From Amycolatopsis sp. EV170708-02-1 (GTDB lineage Bacteria; Actinomycetota; Actinomycetes; Mycobacteriales; Pseudonocardiaceae), in contig NZ_CP092497.1 of assembly GCF_022479115.1 (NCBI RefSeq), positions 3,534,001-3,598,000 of the forward strand: a stretch of DNA of 64,000 bases, in the 5' to 3' direction. The position numbers and the translations under genes are program-made. The notes under the pieces are model-generated. The model saw nothing but the letters and a program-made list of their open reading frames with translations, had not been told where the DNA came from and searched no databases. This document shows positions 8,967 to 17,589 of the stretch, piece after piece; positions within the stretch are counted from its first letter, which is position 1; every line of letters begins with the position of its first letter.

Positions 8967-9073
8967 AACCGCCTTTCGAGGCAGTATTGGAGGCGTCCCG
9001 GCCGAGTCGCCGATGGGATTCTGCGAAAAGGAAAATCCTGGAATTCCCAGCCTATCGGGAAAAGGTGGCTAAA

Positions 9074-10024
9074 ATGAAGGTTGGTGTTACCGGTGGCACC
9101 GGGTTCATCGGGCGATACGTCTGCGAGGAACTCGCCGCACGAGGGCATACGCCGGTCGTGTTCGACCATCGTGGCGAGGGGGACGGCGGGCCGTGGGAGG
9201 TCATGCTAGGCGACATCCGCGACGCGACGGCGCTGACCGAGCTCGCGGCGCATTGCGACGGGATCATCCACCTGGCCGCCGTGCTGGGCACCCAGGAGAC
9301 GATCACCAATCCGCGGCCCGCGGTGGAGACCAACGTCATGGGCGGCCTGAACTTCCTCGAGGCCGTCGCCCAGTACGACCTGCCCGGCGTGTACATCTGC
9401 GTCGGCAACCACTGGATGAACAACAGCTACTCGATTTCGAAGACGACGGTCGAGCGGTTCGTCCGCATGTTCAACGCCGACCGCGGCACCCGCGTGAACT
9501 GCGTCCGCGCGGTGAACGCCTACGGCCCGCGCCAGAAGGCCGCGCCGCCGTTCGCCGCGGGGAAGGTCCGCAAGATCACCCCGGCGCTGATCTGCCGGGC
9601 GCTGTCCGGGATGCCGGTGGAGCTCTACGGCGGCGGACGGCAGATCTCGGACATGGTGTGGGTCGGTGACGTCGCCCGCACCCTGGTGGCCTCCCTGGAG
9701 GCCGCCGCCGAGGGGCGGGTGCTGGAGGACACGGTCGAGATCGGGCCCGCCGAATCGGTCACCATCCGCGAGGTGGCGGAGCTGGTGATCGACCTGTGCG
9801 AGCAGCGCGGCCACTCGCGGGTGGGCATCACCGACCTGCCGATGCGGCCGGGCGAGACGCCGAACACCCCGGTCACGGCCGACGTCTCGACCCTGCTCGC
9901 GGTCGGCATCGAGCCGGAATCCCTTGTCACACTGGAAGAAGGCATGGCGAAGACGGTGGACTGGTACCTCGAGCACCGCGGTACCGCCTGGGACGTCCCC
10001 GGGCCCGGTCTTCGGGCTGCCTGA
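9074..10024 (+). CDS. NAD-dependent epimerase/dehydratase (extended SDR)
   Basis: The 316-residue protein starts at ATG 9074 behind AAAGGTGG. GVTGGTGFIGRYV is the extended-SDR NAD-binding glycine motif, and SYSISKTTVE supplies the catalytic Tyr-xxx-Lys pair. IHLAAVLGT and NAYGPRQ are typical of nucleotide-sugar epimerases and dehydratases. It may act on a sugar nucleotide for the adjacent glycosyl module, or on a keto group of the metabolite. It follows the secreted hydrolase by 107 bp in the same direction and ends at a cluster of palindromes facing the methyltransferase. Confidence 0.8.
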   Translation: MKVGVTGGTGFIGRYVCEELAARGHTPVVFDHRGEGDGGPWEVMLGDIRDATALTELAAHCDGIIHLAAVLGTQETITNPRPAVETNVMGGLNFLEAVAQYDLPGVYICVGNHWMNNSYSISKTTVERFVRMFNADRGTRVNCVRAVNAYGPRQKAAPPFAAGKVRKITPALICRALSGMPVELYGGGRQISDMVWVGDVARTLVASLEAAAEGRVLEDTVEIGPAESVTIREVAELVIDLCEQRGHSRVGITDLPMRPGETPNTPVTADVSTLLAVGIEPESLVTLEEGMAKTVDWYLEHRGTAWDVPGPGLRAA

Positions 10025-10038
10025 CTCCTGCGGCAGGC

Positions 10039-10273
10039 CGCGAAAGCCACTTTCGGGACGTTCAACGTCGCGAAAGTGGCTTTCGCGACGTCCGGGGCGG
10101 GTGGCCGGTGGGCCGAAGGCTCCTTTCGCCGCATCAGATGCGGTGAAGGGCGCCATCAGCCCACTCGCGATCCCTTTATGGCGCCCCGGGAGACCTTCAC
10201 GGAAGCCGCCCCCCGAAGCGCGTGAAGGCCCCCTTCCCTCAGTCTCAGCCGAGGGAAGGGGGCCTTCACGCGC
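10039..10273. terminator. Cluster of three hairpins between convergent genes
   Basis: Three hairpins fill the gap between the convergent epimerase and methyltransferase genes. One is a 17-bp perfect stem (10039-10055 with 10071-10087). One is an imperfect hairpin around 10127-10156 with a CCGCAT/ATGCGG core. One is a 23-bp perfect stem (10218-10240 with 10251-10273) of the GTGAAGGCCCCCTT family, seen again at 55588. The last ends seven bases beyond the methyltransferase stop and probably terminates it; the first would terminate the epimerase transcript. Confidence 0.75.
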
Positions 10274-10279
10274 GAGCCG

Positions 10280-10978
10280 TCAGGGCTTGTGCGCCTTCAG
10301 GATCAGCGAGACACCGCGCCGCGAGCGGGTCGGGAGGTAGCGCTCGGCCGTCACGATCGCGGTCAGGGCCCGGTTGACCAGCCAGGGCGTGTGCTCGTTG
10401 AGTTCGTTGCCCCGCGCCGAGCGCCGCCGCAGCGCCACCACCGGCCGCAGCAGGACGTTCCAGCTCCACAGCTCTTCGACGACGAAGCCGGCGTCCTCGA
10501 CGACCTTCCGCAGCGAAGCCCGGTCGTACCGGCGCACGTGGTGCACCGCGACGTCGTGCGCCGACCACAGGTCCATTCCGGACGGGACGCTGATCAGCGC
10601 GGAGCCGCCGGGCCGCAGCACCCGGAACAGCTCGGCCGCGGCCTGGTCGTCCTCCTGGATGTGTTCGAGGATCTCGAACGCCACCACCAGATCGAACGAC
10701 GAGGACGGCAGCGGCAGGTCACGGGCGTCGGCGTGGATCGCGTCGAGGCCGCGTGAGCGCGCGATCTCGACGGCGTTCTCGTCGTAGTCCGTGGCGACGA
10801 CTTCCCAGCCGCGCGAACGCAGCACCCTCGTGTTGCCGCCGCCCGCCGCGCCGATGTCGAGCGCGCGACCGGGCGGGCCGAGCCGCTTGAGCTCGTCGGC
10901 GAGCATGTGCCGCTTCTCCCGGAACCACCAGTGACGGTCCTCCATCTCGGTGATCCGGGCGACGTCCTCGGTCTTCAC
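10280..10978 (-). CDS. SAM-dependent class I methyltransferase
   Basis: The 232-residue protein starts at GTG 10978, overlapping the GT2 stop by four bases (GTGA). ALDIGAAGGGNTRVL (motif I) binds SAM, ATDYDENAVEIA is motif II, LVVAFEILEHI the following strand, and LRPGGSALISVP the post-motif. The first 35 residues (EMEDRHWWFREKR) are the conserved lead seen in methyltransferases that accompany polyprenyl-phosphate glycosyltransferases. It is the third gene of the GT39-GT2-methyltransferase operon and may modify the transferred sugar or the lipid carrier. Terminated by the palindrome at 10218. Confidence 0.8.
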   Translation of the reverse strand: MKTEDVARITEMEDRHWWFREKRHMLADELKRLGPPGRALDIGAAGGGNTRVLRSRGWEVVATDYDENAVEIARSRGLDAIHADARDLPLPSSSFDLVVAFEILEHIQEDDQAAAELFRVLRPGGSALISVPSGMDLWSAHDVAVHHVRRYDRASLRKVVEDAGFVVEELWSWNVLLRPVVALRRRSARGNELNEHTPWLVNRALTAIVTAERYLPTRSRRGVSLILKAHKP

Positions 10979-12213
10979 CGGCGCTCCTTCCGATGCCGGG
11001 CGAAGACCCAGCGGTCGAGGGCCACGAACCGCAGCAGCGTCATCAGCCCGTAGGCGACGATGAGCACGAACAGTTCGACGACCGGCCCCGAGCCGGGGGC
11101 GACGAGATGGAGCCCGGTCACGGCCAATGTGGTCAGCAGATACGTGGTGGCGAACAGAATCGCGGCCCGCGTGTGCAGGCCGAGCCGGTGCCCGCCGCCG
11201 CGGTTGAACGTCCAGCGCCGGTTCGCCTCGGTGTTGGCCACCCCGACGAGCACCAGCGCGACCAGGTTCGCCCCCGCCGGAGTCAGCGGGACACGCAACG
11301 GGAGGTACAGGAGCGTGTAGAGCACGGTCGAGATGACGCCGATCACCGCGAACCCGAGGAACTTCGCCAGGGTCGCGGCCCGCGGCTCGGCCAGCACGGC
11401 GTCCGGATGGGTGGCGCGCAACTGCGGGATCTCCGGCACGTTCACCCGTCCTTTCCCGGCGGCGATCGCCCGGCCCACGCGGACCAGGCCCTTCAGGTTC
11501 CCCATCGCGGTCTGGGTGACCTTGACCCGCGAATCGACGTCCTCGACCCAGTCCAGCGGCACCTCGTGCACCCGGAGGCCGTTGTGCTCGGCCAGCATCA
11601 GCATTTCGGTGTCGAAGAACCAGTGGTCGTCCTCGACCGCCTCCAGCAGCCCGGTCACCGCCTCGCGCCGGGCCGCCTTGAAGCCGGCGGACGTGTCGGT
11701 GCTGCGCAGCCCGAAGACGTGCCGGGTGATCGCGTTGTAGGTACGGGAGACGATCTCGCGTTTGAGGCTGCGGCGGATCCGCGAACCGCGCCCGAGCCTG
11801 GTCCCGATGGTGATCTCGCAGTGTCCGCTGACCAGCGGTGCGATGAGGGGGAGCAGGCTTTCCAGGCCGGTCGAGAGATCGACGTCCATGTAGGCGACGA
11901 TGTCGGCGGTACTCGACCCCCACGTCGCCTTGATCGCCGCGCCCCGGCCGCGGACCGGGATCCGCCGCGCGGAGATGCGCGGGTTCTCCGCGGCCAGTCC
12001 GGTGGCGATCTCCCAGGTCCGGTCGGTACTGCCGTTGTCGGCGATGGTGATCGACCAGGGGAACGGGAAGTCGTCGCCGAGGAACGCGCTCAGCGTGGTG
12101 ATGCAGCCCAGCAGGGCGCGTTCCTCGTTGAGCACCGGGATCACGATCTCGACGGTCGCCGTCGTGCGGTTTCCCGGTGCGACGCGGGGTGCCGCGGTGA
12201 GTTCAGCCGTCAT
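10975..12213 (-). CDS. GT2 glycosyltransferase with C-terminal GtrA-like membrane domain
   Basis: The 412-residue protein has two parts. Residues about 20-260 are a GT-A glycosyltransferase of the dolichyl-phosphate sugar synthase type (IVIPVLNEERALLGC, ADNGSTDRTWEIA, and YMDVDLSTG as the metal-binding DxD). Residues about 285-405 carry four hydrophobic helices with the GtrA pattern (FLGFAVIGVISTVLYTLLYL, RWTFNRG, FVALDRWVF). Likely reaction: transfer of a sugar from an NDP-sugar to polyprenyl phosphate, with flipping by GtrA. It lies 6 bp downstream of the GT39 gene, which would use the lipid-linked sugar. Confidence 0.85.
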   Translation of the reverse strand: MTAELTAAPRVAPGNRTTATVEIVIPVLNEERALLGCITTLSAFLGDDFPFPWSITIADNGSTDRTWEIATGLAAENPRISARRIPVRGRGAAIKATWGSSTADIVAYMDVDLSTGLESLLPLIAPLVSGHCEITIGTRLGRGSRIRRSLKREIVSRTYNAITRHVFGLRSTDTSAGFKAARREAVTGLLEAVEDDHWFFDTEMLMLAEHNGLRVHEVPLDWVEDVDSRVKVTQTAMGNLKGLVRVGRAIAAGKGRVNVPEIPQLRATHPDAVLAEPRAATLAKFLGFAVIGVISTVLYTLLYLPLRVPLTPAGANLVALVLVGVANTEANRRWTFNRGGGHRLGLHTRAAILFATTYLLTTLAVTGLHLVAPGSGPVVELFVLIVAYGLMTLLRFVALDRWVFARHRKERR

Positions 12214-12219
12214 GGGGCA

Positions 12220-14220
12220 TCACGCTCCCGGCTTGCAGTCGAACAGGGCGGAGGTGAAGCCCATCCACGGGTTGGCCGTGTAGGCGGGCGGCGGGATCCG
12301 CACGCAGTTGCGCACCACCCAGTCCTTGCGGGCCAGCGCGGTCGGGCTGTCGTAGGCGAACCCGCCGAACAGGACGTACCTCAGCTGTCCACTGTGGACG
12401 GCGTCGGCGAGGCCGCCGGCGGTCGGCATCGGCATGGTGCCGACGAAACCGCCCATCGGCATCACGGACAGTCCGGCACGGATGTAGGGCGAGGCGCCGG
12501 TGCCGCCGACCGTCGCCAGATCGAAGCGCTCGCCGCGCTTGTTGGCCTTGAGGAAGCCGAGAAGCTTCGGGTCGGCGTCGGACGGCATCATCTGGAACAT
12601 GATCGGCGGCGGCAGCGGCATGGCCTGCCCGCCGGACGCGCCGGGCTTCGGGCCGCCGGCCATCAGCTTGGTCAGGTCGATACCGGTCGAGAGCGCGTTC
12701 GGGTTCGGTCCCGCGAGGGGGTTGAAGTTCTGGAACATCGCCGTGCGCGGATCCGTCGGCGGCTGGAAGGTGGGGGCCGCCCAGGCGACCGGTCCGGCCA
12801 GCAGCGCGACCCCGGCCACGGCGCCGGTCACGACGGCGAACTTCCCGGTGCGGCGCACGAGCACCAGCACCGCGGCGGCGACGGCCGCGATCGCGACGAC
12901 GGGCCGCAGCCACGGCACGTAATCGCCGGAACGGCTCATCAGCACGAACGCCCAGGCGCCGGTGGCGAGCAGGCCGGCCGGCAGCGCCCACGTGAAGCGG
13001 CGATCCGTCCACGCGAGGTGCAGGCCCGCGCCGGCGATCGCGGCGATGGCGGGCGCCAGGATGCTCGTGTAGTACGGGTGGATGCTCTGCGAGAAGCTGA
13101 GCGCACCGGCGAAGAGGACCAGCCAGCCACCCCACAGCAGCCAGCCCGCGCGCGCCTTGTCGGTGCGCGGCGCGCGGCCCGCGGCGACCAGGCCGACGAC
13201 CAGCAGCAGCACGGCCAGCGGCAGCAGCCACGAGATCTGGCCGCCGATCAGATCGTTGAACAGCCGGAAGACGCCGGTGTCGCCGCCCTGGTCGACCGGC
13301 GTGACCTTGCCGTCGGGAAGGACGGGCAGCTCGGCCGAGTTCCCGGCCTTCGCGGCGTCCGCGCGGTCGAAGAGGTTGTAGGACCAGACCATCTGCCACA
13401 CCGAGTTCGAGGTGCTGCCGTCCATGTACGGGCGGGAGCCCGCGGGGGTCAGCCCGACGATCAGCATCCAGACCGACGACACCGCGGCGGTGACCGCTCC
13501 GGCGCCGAGCAGGTGCAGCACCCGCCGTCCCGGCGAGGCCGGCGCGGCGACGAGGTAGACGATCCCGAGCACCGGAAGGATGGCCAGTGCCATGGCGAGC
13601 TTGATGTGGAAGCCGACGCCGACGAGCGCGGCGGTGAGCAGCAGCCAGCGCGGGGACGCCTTCTCCAGCGCCCGCCAGAAGGCGTAGGTCGCGACGAGCA
13701 GCGTCAGGATCAGCGTCGAGTCGGGCAGGTTGACCCGGGTGCCCGCGATCGTGATCGGGGTCGCGGCGAGCAGCACGGCGGCCAGCGCGGCGGGCGCGTG
13801 CCCGGCCCAGCGGCGTACGAGCACGAACAGCACGTACACCGAGACTGCTCCGGCGATGACGCCGGGCAACAGCAGCGCCCAGGTCTCGTAACCGAAGACA
13901 CGGACCGAAAGCGCCTGCAACCAGAGCGCGCCCGGCGCCTTGTCGACACTCATGAACCCGGCGGGATCGTAGGCGCCGTAAAGGAAGTTGTGCCAGTTCG
14001 CGGACATGCTGCGGACCGCGGCGGCATACGCGTAGTGCGCGGCGTTCCCGCCGATACCCCACCCGTAGGCGACGCCGGCGACGAGCGCGCTCAGGACGGC
14101 GATGCGCTTGGCGGCCAGTGCCGACAGCCCCGTCTTGGTCTTCTTCTTCGGCGTCCGCGCGGTCGGGGCGGCGGCCCGTGGCGGGGCGCTCGTGACCGGG
14201 GTGCCTAGGTCTTGGGACAC
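12220..14220 (-). CDS. GT39/ArnT-like polyprenyl-phosphate-dependent membrane glycosyltransferase
   Basis: The 666-residue protein has about 11-13 membrane helices and a C-terminal periplasmic-type domain rich in Pro, Gly and Met. The early extracytoplasmic loop NWHNFLYGAYDPAGFMSVDK matches the Asp-containing active-site loop of PMT/ArnT enzymes, and NLPDSTLILTLL follows the usual order. GTG 14220 has GGGAAGGGAG in front. It heads the minus-strand operon with GT2-GtrA and the methyltransferase, a layout used to move sugars onto wall polymers, lipids or proteins. Whether the metabolite is the acceptor is unknown. Confidence 0.85.
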   Translation of the reverse strand: MSQDLGTPVTSAPPRAAAPTARTPKKKTKTGLSALAAKRIAVLSALVAGVAYGWGIGGNAAHYAYAAAVRSMSANWHNFLYGAYDPAGFMSVDKAPGALWLQALSVRVFGYETWALLLPGVIAGAVSVYVLFVLVRRWAGHAPAALAAVLLAATPITIAGTRVNLPDSTLILTLLVATYAFWRALEKASPRWLLLTAALVGVGFHIKLAMALAILPVLGIVYLVAAPASPGRRVLHLLGAGAVTAAVSSVWMLIVGLTPAGSRPYMDGSTSNSVWQMVWSYNLFDRADAAKAGNSAELPVLPDGKVTPVDQGGDTGVFRLFNDLIGGQISWLLPLAVLLLVVGLVAAGRAPRTDKARAGWLLWGGWLVLFAGALSFSQSIHPYYTSILAPAIAAIAGAGLHLAWTDRRFTWALPAGLLATGAWAFVLMSRSGDYVPWLRPVVAIAAVAAAVLVLVRRTGKFAVVTGAVAGVALLAGPVAWAAPTFQPPTDPRTAMFQNFNPLAGPNPNALSTGIDLTKLMAGGPKPGASGGQAMPLPPPIMFQMMPSDADPKLLGFLKANKRGERFDLATVGGTGASPYIRAGLSVMPMGGFVGTMPMPTAGGLADAVHSGQLRYVLFGGFAYDSPTALARKDWVVRNCVRIPPPAYTANPWMGFTSALFDCKPGA

Positions 14221-14391
14221 GTTCTACTCCCTTCCCAGGAATAGGAGATGACGCGGCTCACGGACGTGAGATACGCACCGCGAATCCGTGATCGTCTCAA
14301 AAAGTGTCGCACCACGGTTTCGCGCGCGTCTTATCCCAGCCTGCTTGTTTGTCACCCGGCCCGGGACAGGGAAGTCCTTTGAGGACAGACG
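14221..14391. other. Intergenic region between P450 and GT39 genes
   Basis: 171 bp between two minus-strand genes. It includes the GT39 ribosome binding site and presumably its promoter. I see no strong hairpin or repeat. Confidence 0.4.
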
Positions 14392-15621
14392 TCAGCGAAG
14401 ACGGACGGGAAGGGATTCGAGGCCGTGCATCACCATGCTGACGCGCCAGCGGAGACTCTCCGCGGGGACGGCCGCGCGCAGTTCCGGGAACCGGGTGAGC
14501 AGGGCGGACAGCGCGATTCCGCCTTCGAGCCGGGCCATCGGCGCGCCGAGGCAGTGGTGGATACCGTGCCCGAAGGCGAGCTGCGGATTGTCCGCGCGGT
14601 CGAGCTCCAAGGCGTCCGCGCCGGGGAAACGGGCGGGGTCACGGTTGGCGGCCAGCAGCGAAACGATGACCAGCGAACCGGCCGGGATCGTCACGCCGCC
14701 GAGCTCGACGTCCTCGTTGGCGTACCGCATCGCCGCGTGCACGGGGCTTTCGTAGCGCAGGAATTCCTCGACCGCGGAGGGCATCCCGTCCGGGTTCGCG
14801 CGCAACGCGGCGAGCTGTGCCGGATTTTCGAGCAGCGCGAGAGTGGCGTTGCCGATGAGGTGGACGGTGGTCTCGTGGCCGGCGATGAGCAGGAGGAAGA
14901 CCATCGACGTCAGCTCGTGCTCGGTGAGCCGATCGTCGCCGTCGTGCACCGTGACGAGCGCGGAAAGCAGGTCCGTGCCGGGGTTCGCGCGTTTCTCGGC
15001 GAGGAGTTTCCTGACATAGCGCAGCATTTCGGCGGCGGCCGCGTCGAGCTCCTCGACGGGCAGCGCGCTGGCGGTGAGGATCTCGGTCCAGCCGTGGAAG
15101 GCGCCGGCCTCGTCCTCCGGTACGCCGAGCATCTCCGTGAGGATGCGGATCGGCAGCGGCAGGGCGAGCGCCTTGATCAGGTCGACCTCGTCGAAGTCGG
15201 CGACGGCGTCGAGGAGTTCGGCCGTGATGGCCTCGATCCTGGGGCGCAGCTGGGCGATCCGGCGCACGGTGAACGCGGCGGACACCAGCTTCCTGAGCCT
15301 GGTGTGGTCCGGCGGATCGAGATTCAGCATATGCGTGTTCATACCGAGCCGGACGTCTTCGGACAGCCCGCGCCGATCGCCGACGGCGCCGGTGCGTCCG
15401 CTCAGCCCGGGATGCGCGAGCGCCTGGCGGACCTCGGCGTAGCCGCTCACCAGCCAGCCGGTGGTGCCGGAGGAAAGGGTGATCCGGCGGACCGGGCCGC
15501 TTTCGCGCAGGGCGGCGTAGGCGGCGTGCCTTTCGGGCGCGCCCCCGAACAGGAATTCGGAGCTGGAAGAGGTCACCGAATCAGGTTCCCGTGCCCGCCG
15601 TCGTACCTTCTTCTCCTGCAC
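14392..15621 (-). CDS. Cytochrome P450 (CYP107-like)
   Basis: A soluble bacterial P450 of 409 residues. Motifs in order: I-helix AGHETTVHLIG, ExxR in EEFLRYESP, FPGADALELDRADN and the heme loop FGHGIHHCLGAPMARLE with its axial cysteine. The length is normal for class I P450s served by separate ferredoxin and reductase, which are not in this window. It is divergent from the neocarzinostatin-like gene, with 199 bp between the two starts. Likely task: hydroxylation or epoxidation of a pathway intermediate. ATG 15621 is the outermost start; a later start near the GAPERHAAY segment is possible. Confidence 0.85.
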   Translation of the reverse strand: MQEKKVRRRAREPDSVTSSSSEFLFGGAPERHAAYAALRESGPVRRITLSSGTTGWLVSGYAEVRQALAHPGLSGRTGAVGDRRGLSEDVRLGMNTHMLNLDPPDHTRLRKLVSAAFTVRRIAQLRPRIEAITAELLDAVADFDEVDLIKALALPLPIRILTEMLGVPEDEAGAFHGWTEILTASALPVEELDAAAAEMLRYVRKLLAEKRANPGTDLLSALVTVHDGDDRLTEHELTSMVFLLLIAGHETTVHLIGNATLALLENPAQLAALRANPDGMPSAVEEFLRYESPVHAAMRYANEDVELGGVTIPAGSLVIVSLLAANRDPARFPGADALELDRADNPQLAFGHGIHHCLGAPMARLEGGIALSALLTRFPELRAAVPAESLRWRVSMVMHGLESLPVRLR

Positions 15622-15710
15622 TGCCCGGCGCCTATGAAATACGCACGAAGCGCGCGAGTTTATTGCACCTTTTTTCTTGCGGCCTACTCGAAAACTGCTC
15701 GAAGAAATGA

Positions 15711-15746
15711 TTGACGATCTACGTCCGATGATCGTAACGTTGTTAC
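15711..15746 (+). promoter_or_regulatory. Promoter and operator-like palindrome for the apoprotein gene
   Basis: TTGACG at 15711-15716 and TAACGT at 15735-15740 are spaced 18 bp, a good sigma-A-type promoter. The -10 box lies inside a small inverted repeat, GTAACGTTGTTAC (15734-15746), which could be an operator. The surrounding 15.63-15.75 kb is clearly less GC-rich than the genes on either side. Confidence 0.55.
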
Positions 15747-15820
15747 CAGGACGCCGGGGGCAACGGAACCCGCGCCTGGTGAAGTCAGAAAATCCCTAGC
15801 AATGAATCGGAGTGATTACT

Positions 15821-16240
15821 GTGTCCGCAAAGCTTGCCGCCAAGTTCGCCGGTTCCGCCATCGCCGCTCTCGGCCTGCTGGCCGTCGTCGCGCCGGGTGC
15901 CTCGGCCGCCGCGGCCGTGACGGTCACGCCGTCGTCGGGGCTCTCGGACGGTGCGGTGGTCCAGGTGACCGGAACCGGGCTGACGCCGGGCGCGACCTAT
16001 CGCGTCGGCGAATGCGCCCAGGACGCGCAGGGGCAGTTCCCTTGCAGCCCTTCGCAGCAGTCGCTGGTCGCTGACGCGGCCGGCAAGATCTCGGCCTCGG
16101 TCACCGTGCAGAAGAACTTCACCGGAGTCCTGCCCGACGGCAGCAGCTACGGCGCGGTGGACTGCACGGCCATCACCTGTGTCGTCGGCCTCGGTGACGC
16201 CGCGGGCAACGGTGGCGGCGTGATCATCAGCTTCAGCTGA
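15821..16240 (+). CDS. Neocarzinostatin-family secreted apoprotein
   Basis: The 139-residue precursor starts at GTG 15821, eight bases after GGAG, better placed than GTG 15812. Residues 1-29 are a signal peptide ending APGASA. The mature chain has the seven-strand Ig-like pattern of the neocarzinostatin/macromomycin/C-1027 apoproteins: VTVTPSSGLSDGAVVQVTG at the start, cysteines 65 and 75 ten residues apart, cysteines 115 and 120 five apart (VDCTAITCVVGL), and an end in GVIISFS. Both spacings equal those of neocarzinostatin's two disulphides. Known members bind and protect a labile enediyne chromophore outside the cell. No enediyne PKS is in this window, so the ligand here is open. Followed by a strong terminator, so monocistronic. 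Confidence 0.9.
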   Translation: MSAKLAAKFAGSAIAALGLLAVVAPGASAAAAVTVTPSSGLSDGAVVQVTGTGLTPGATYRVGECAQDAQGQFPCSPSQQSLVADAAGKISASVTVQKNFTGVLPDGSSYGAVDCTAITCVVGLGDAAGNGGGVIISFS

Positions 16241-16255
16241 CGCTGACGCGAAAGC

Positions 16256-16302
16256 GGCGATGAAGGAATTGGGACGTCGCGTGTCCCAATTCCTTCATCG
16301 CC
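16256..16302. terminator. Perfect 20-bp stem terminator after the apoprotein gene
   Basis: Arms 16256-16275 and 16283-16302 are fully complementary around a 7-base loop, starting 15 bases after the apoprotein stop codon. There is no long T run, as is common for actinobacterial terminators. Confidence 0.75.
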
Positions 16303-16430
16303 GGTCAGGAGCATAGAGCGCGCAGGAAAGGAGATGAAGGGTAATTCTGCCGGTGCCGGGAAGGCGGCGGGGATGGTAGGTCGCCTCCAGTCGCCGCCGG
16401 ATCGCTCCGCCGAGCTGCGGACGTCGGGCA

Positions 16431-16487
16431 GGGTTCCCAATGTCGCATTTGAGACACTCAGCGTCTCAAATGCGACATTGGGAACCC
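16431..16487. terminator. Perfect 25-bp stem terminator after the LLM gene
   Basis: Arms 16431-16455 and 16463-16487 pair perfectly around a 7-base loop, seven bases beyond the stop of the minus-strand LLM flavoprotein gene. The 128 bp between this and the preceding hairpin show nothing coding. Confidence 0.75.
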
Positions 16488-16494
16488 TTGAGCC

Positions 16495-17589
16495 TCAGAG
16501 AGTCTCCGCGAGAAGCCTCCGCTTACGCAGCAGCGGCATGACACCTTCCCCGAACGTATAAGCCTCTTCCAGATGCGGCTGAGCGGAAAGGATCAGATGA
16601 TCCAGGCCGAGGGCGTGGTACTCCTCGATCCGCTCGGCCACTTCTTCGTGGCTGCCCACCAGCGCCGTGCCGACGCCGGGGCGCACCAGGCCGTAGCCCG
16701 CCCAGACGTTGGGGTGGATCTCCAGCGAGTCGGTGCGGCCGGCGTGCAGCGCCGCCATCCGCCGCTGGCCCTCGGATTCGGTGGCGGCGAACCGTTCCTG
16801 CGCCTGCCGGATCCGCGCGGGGTCCATTCCGGCGAGCAGCTGGTCGGCCACCTTCCACGCCTCGGCCGAGGTGTCGCGGCTGATCACGTGGAATCGCGTG
16901 CCGAAGCGCAGCGAACGTCCCAGTGCTTCCGCGCGTTCCCGCGACCGGGCGAGATGCGAGGCCATCGCCGACGGCGTTTCGCCCCACATCAGCAGCACGT
17001 CCGCCTGCGCGGCCGCGACCTCCAGCGCGGCCGAAGAAGAACCGCCGAGGAACAGGGTCGGCCGCACCGGATGCGGCCGCGCGACCATCCCGGCTTGCAA
17101 CGTGTAGTGCGTGCCGGAGAAGTCGAACCGCGAACCCGGCCACGCCTGCCGGAAGACGTCCATGAACTCGCCGGTGCGCGCGTACCGCTGGTCGTGGTCG
17201 AGCCAGTCGCCGTAGCGGCGCTGCTCGTCGGGGTCGCCGCCGGTCACGATGTTCAGCAGCAGCCGCGAATCGGAGACGCGCTGGAAGGTCGCCGCGGTCT
17301 GCGCGGCGAGCAGCGGCGAGACGAACCCCGGCCGCAGCGCGATCATGAACTTCACCGACCGGGTCGCCCCCGCGAGTGCCGAGGCGACGACCCACGGGTC
17401 TTCGCAGAACAACCCGAACGGCGTGAGCATCCCGGTGAACCCGAAACGGTCCGCGGCGAGCGCGACCTGGGTCAGGTATTCGAGATCCGGTTCGCGGCGG
17501 GCGCCGGGGGCCGCGACACCGTCGGCGGTCTTGGCGATCTCCCGCCCGTCGCCGTGTGACGGCAGGAACCAGTGCAGTTGCAGGCTCAT
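16495..17589 (-). CDS. LLM-class flavin-dependent monooxygenase (SsuD-like)
   Basis: The 364-residue luciferase-like TIM barrel resembles alkanesulfonate monooxygenase: MSLQLHWFLPSHGDGRE at the start, FGFTGMLTP, FMIALRPGFVSP, RLLLNIVTGGDPDEQRRYG and the FMN-binding FLGGSSSAA. Such enzymes use FMNH2 and oxygen for C-S cleavage, N-oxygenation or Baeyer-Villiger-type reactions. ATG 17589 overlaps the upstream acyl-CoA dehydrogenase stop (ATGA), so the two are translationally coupled. Being coupled to acyl-CoA dehydrogenases instead of ssu transport genes argues for an anabolic role here rather than sulfur scavenging. Confidence 0.85.
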   Translation of the reverse strand: MSLQLHWFLPSHGDGREIAKTADGVAAPGARREPDLEYLTQVALAADRFGFTGMLTPFGLFCEDPWVVASALAGATRSVKFMIALRPGFVSPLLAAQTAATFQRVSDSRLLLNIVTGGDPDEQRRYGDWLDHDQRYARTGEFMDVFRQAWPGSRFDFSGTHYTLQAGMVARPHPVRPTLFLGGSSSAALEVAAAQADVLLMWGETPSAMASHLARSRERAEALGRSLRFGTRFHVISRDTSAEAWKVADQLLAGMDPARIRQAQERFAATESEGQRRMAALHAGRTDSLEIHPNVWAGYGLVRPGVGTALVGSHEEVAERIEEYHALGLDHLILSAQPHLEEAYTFGEGVMPLLRKRRLLAETL

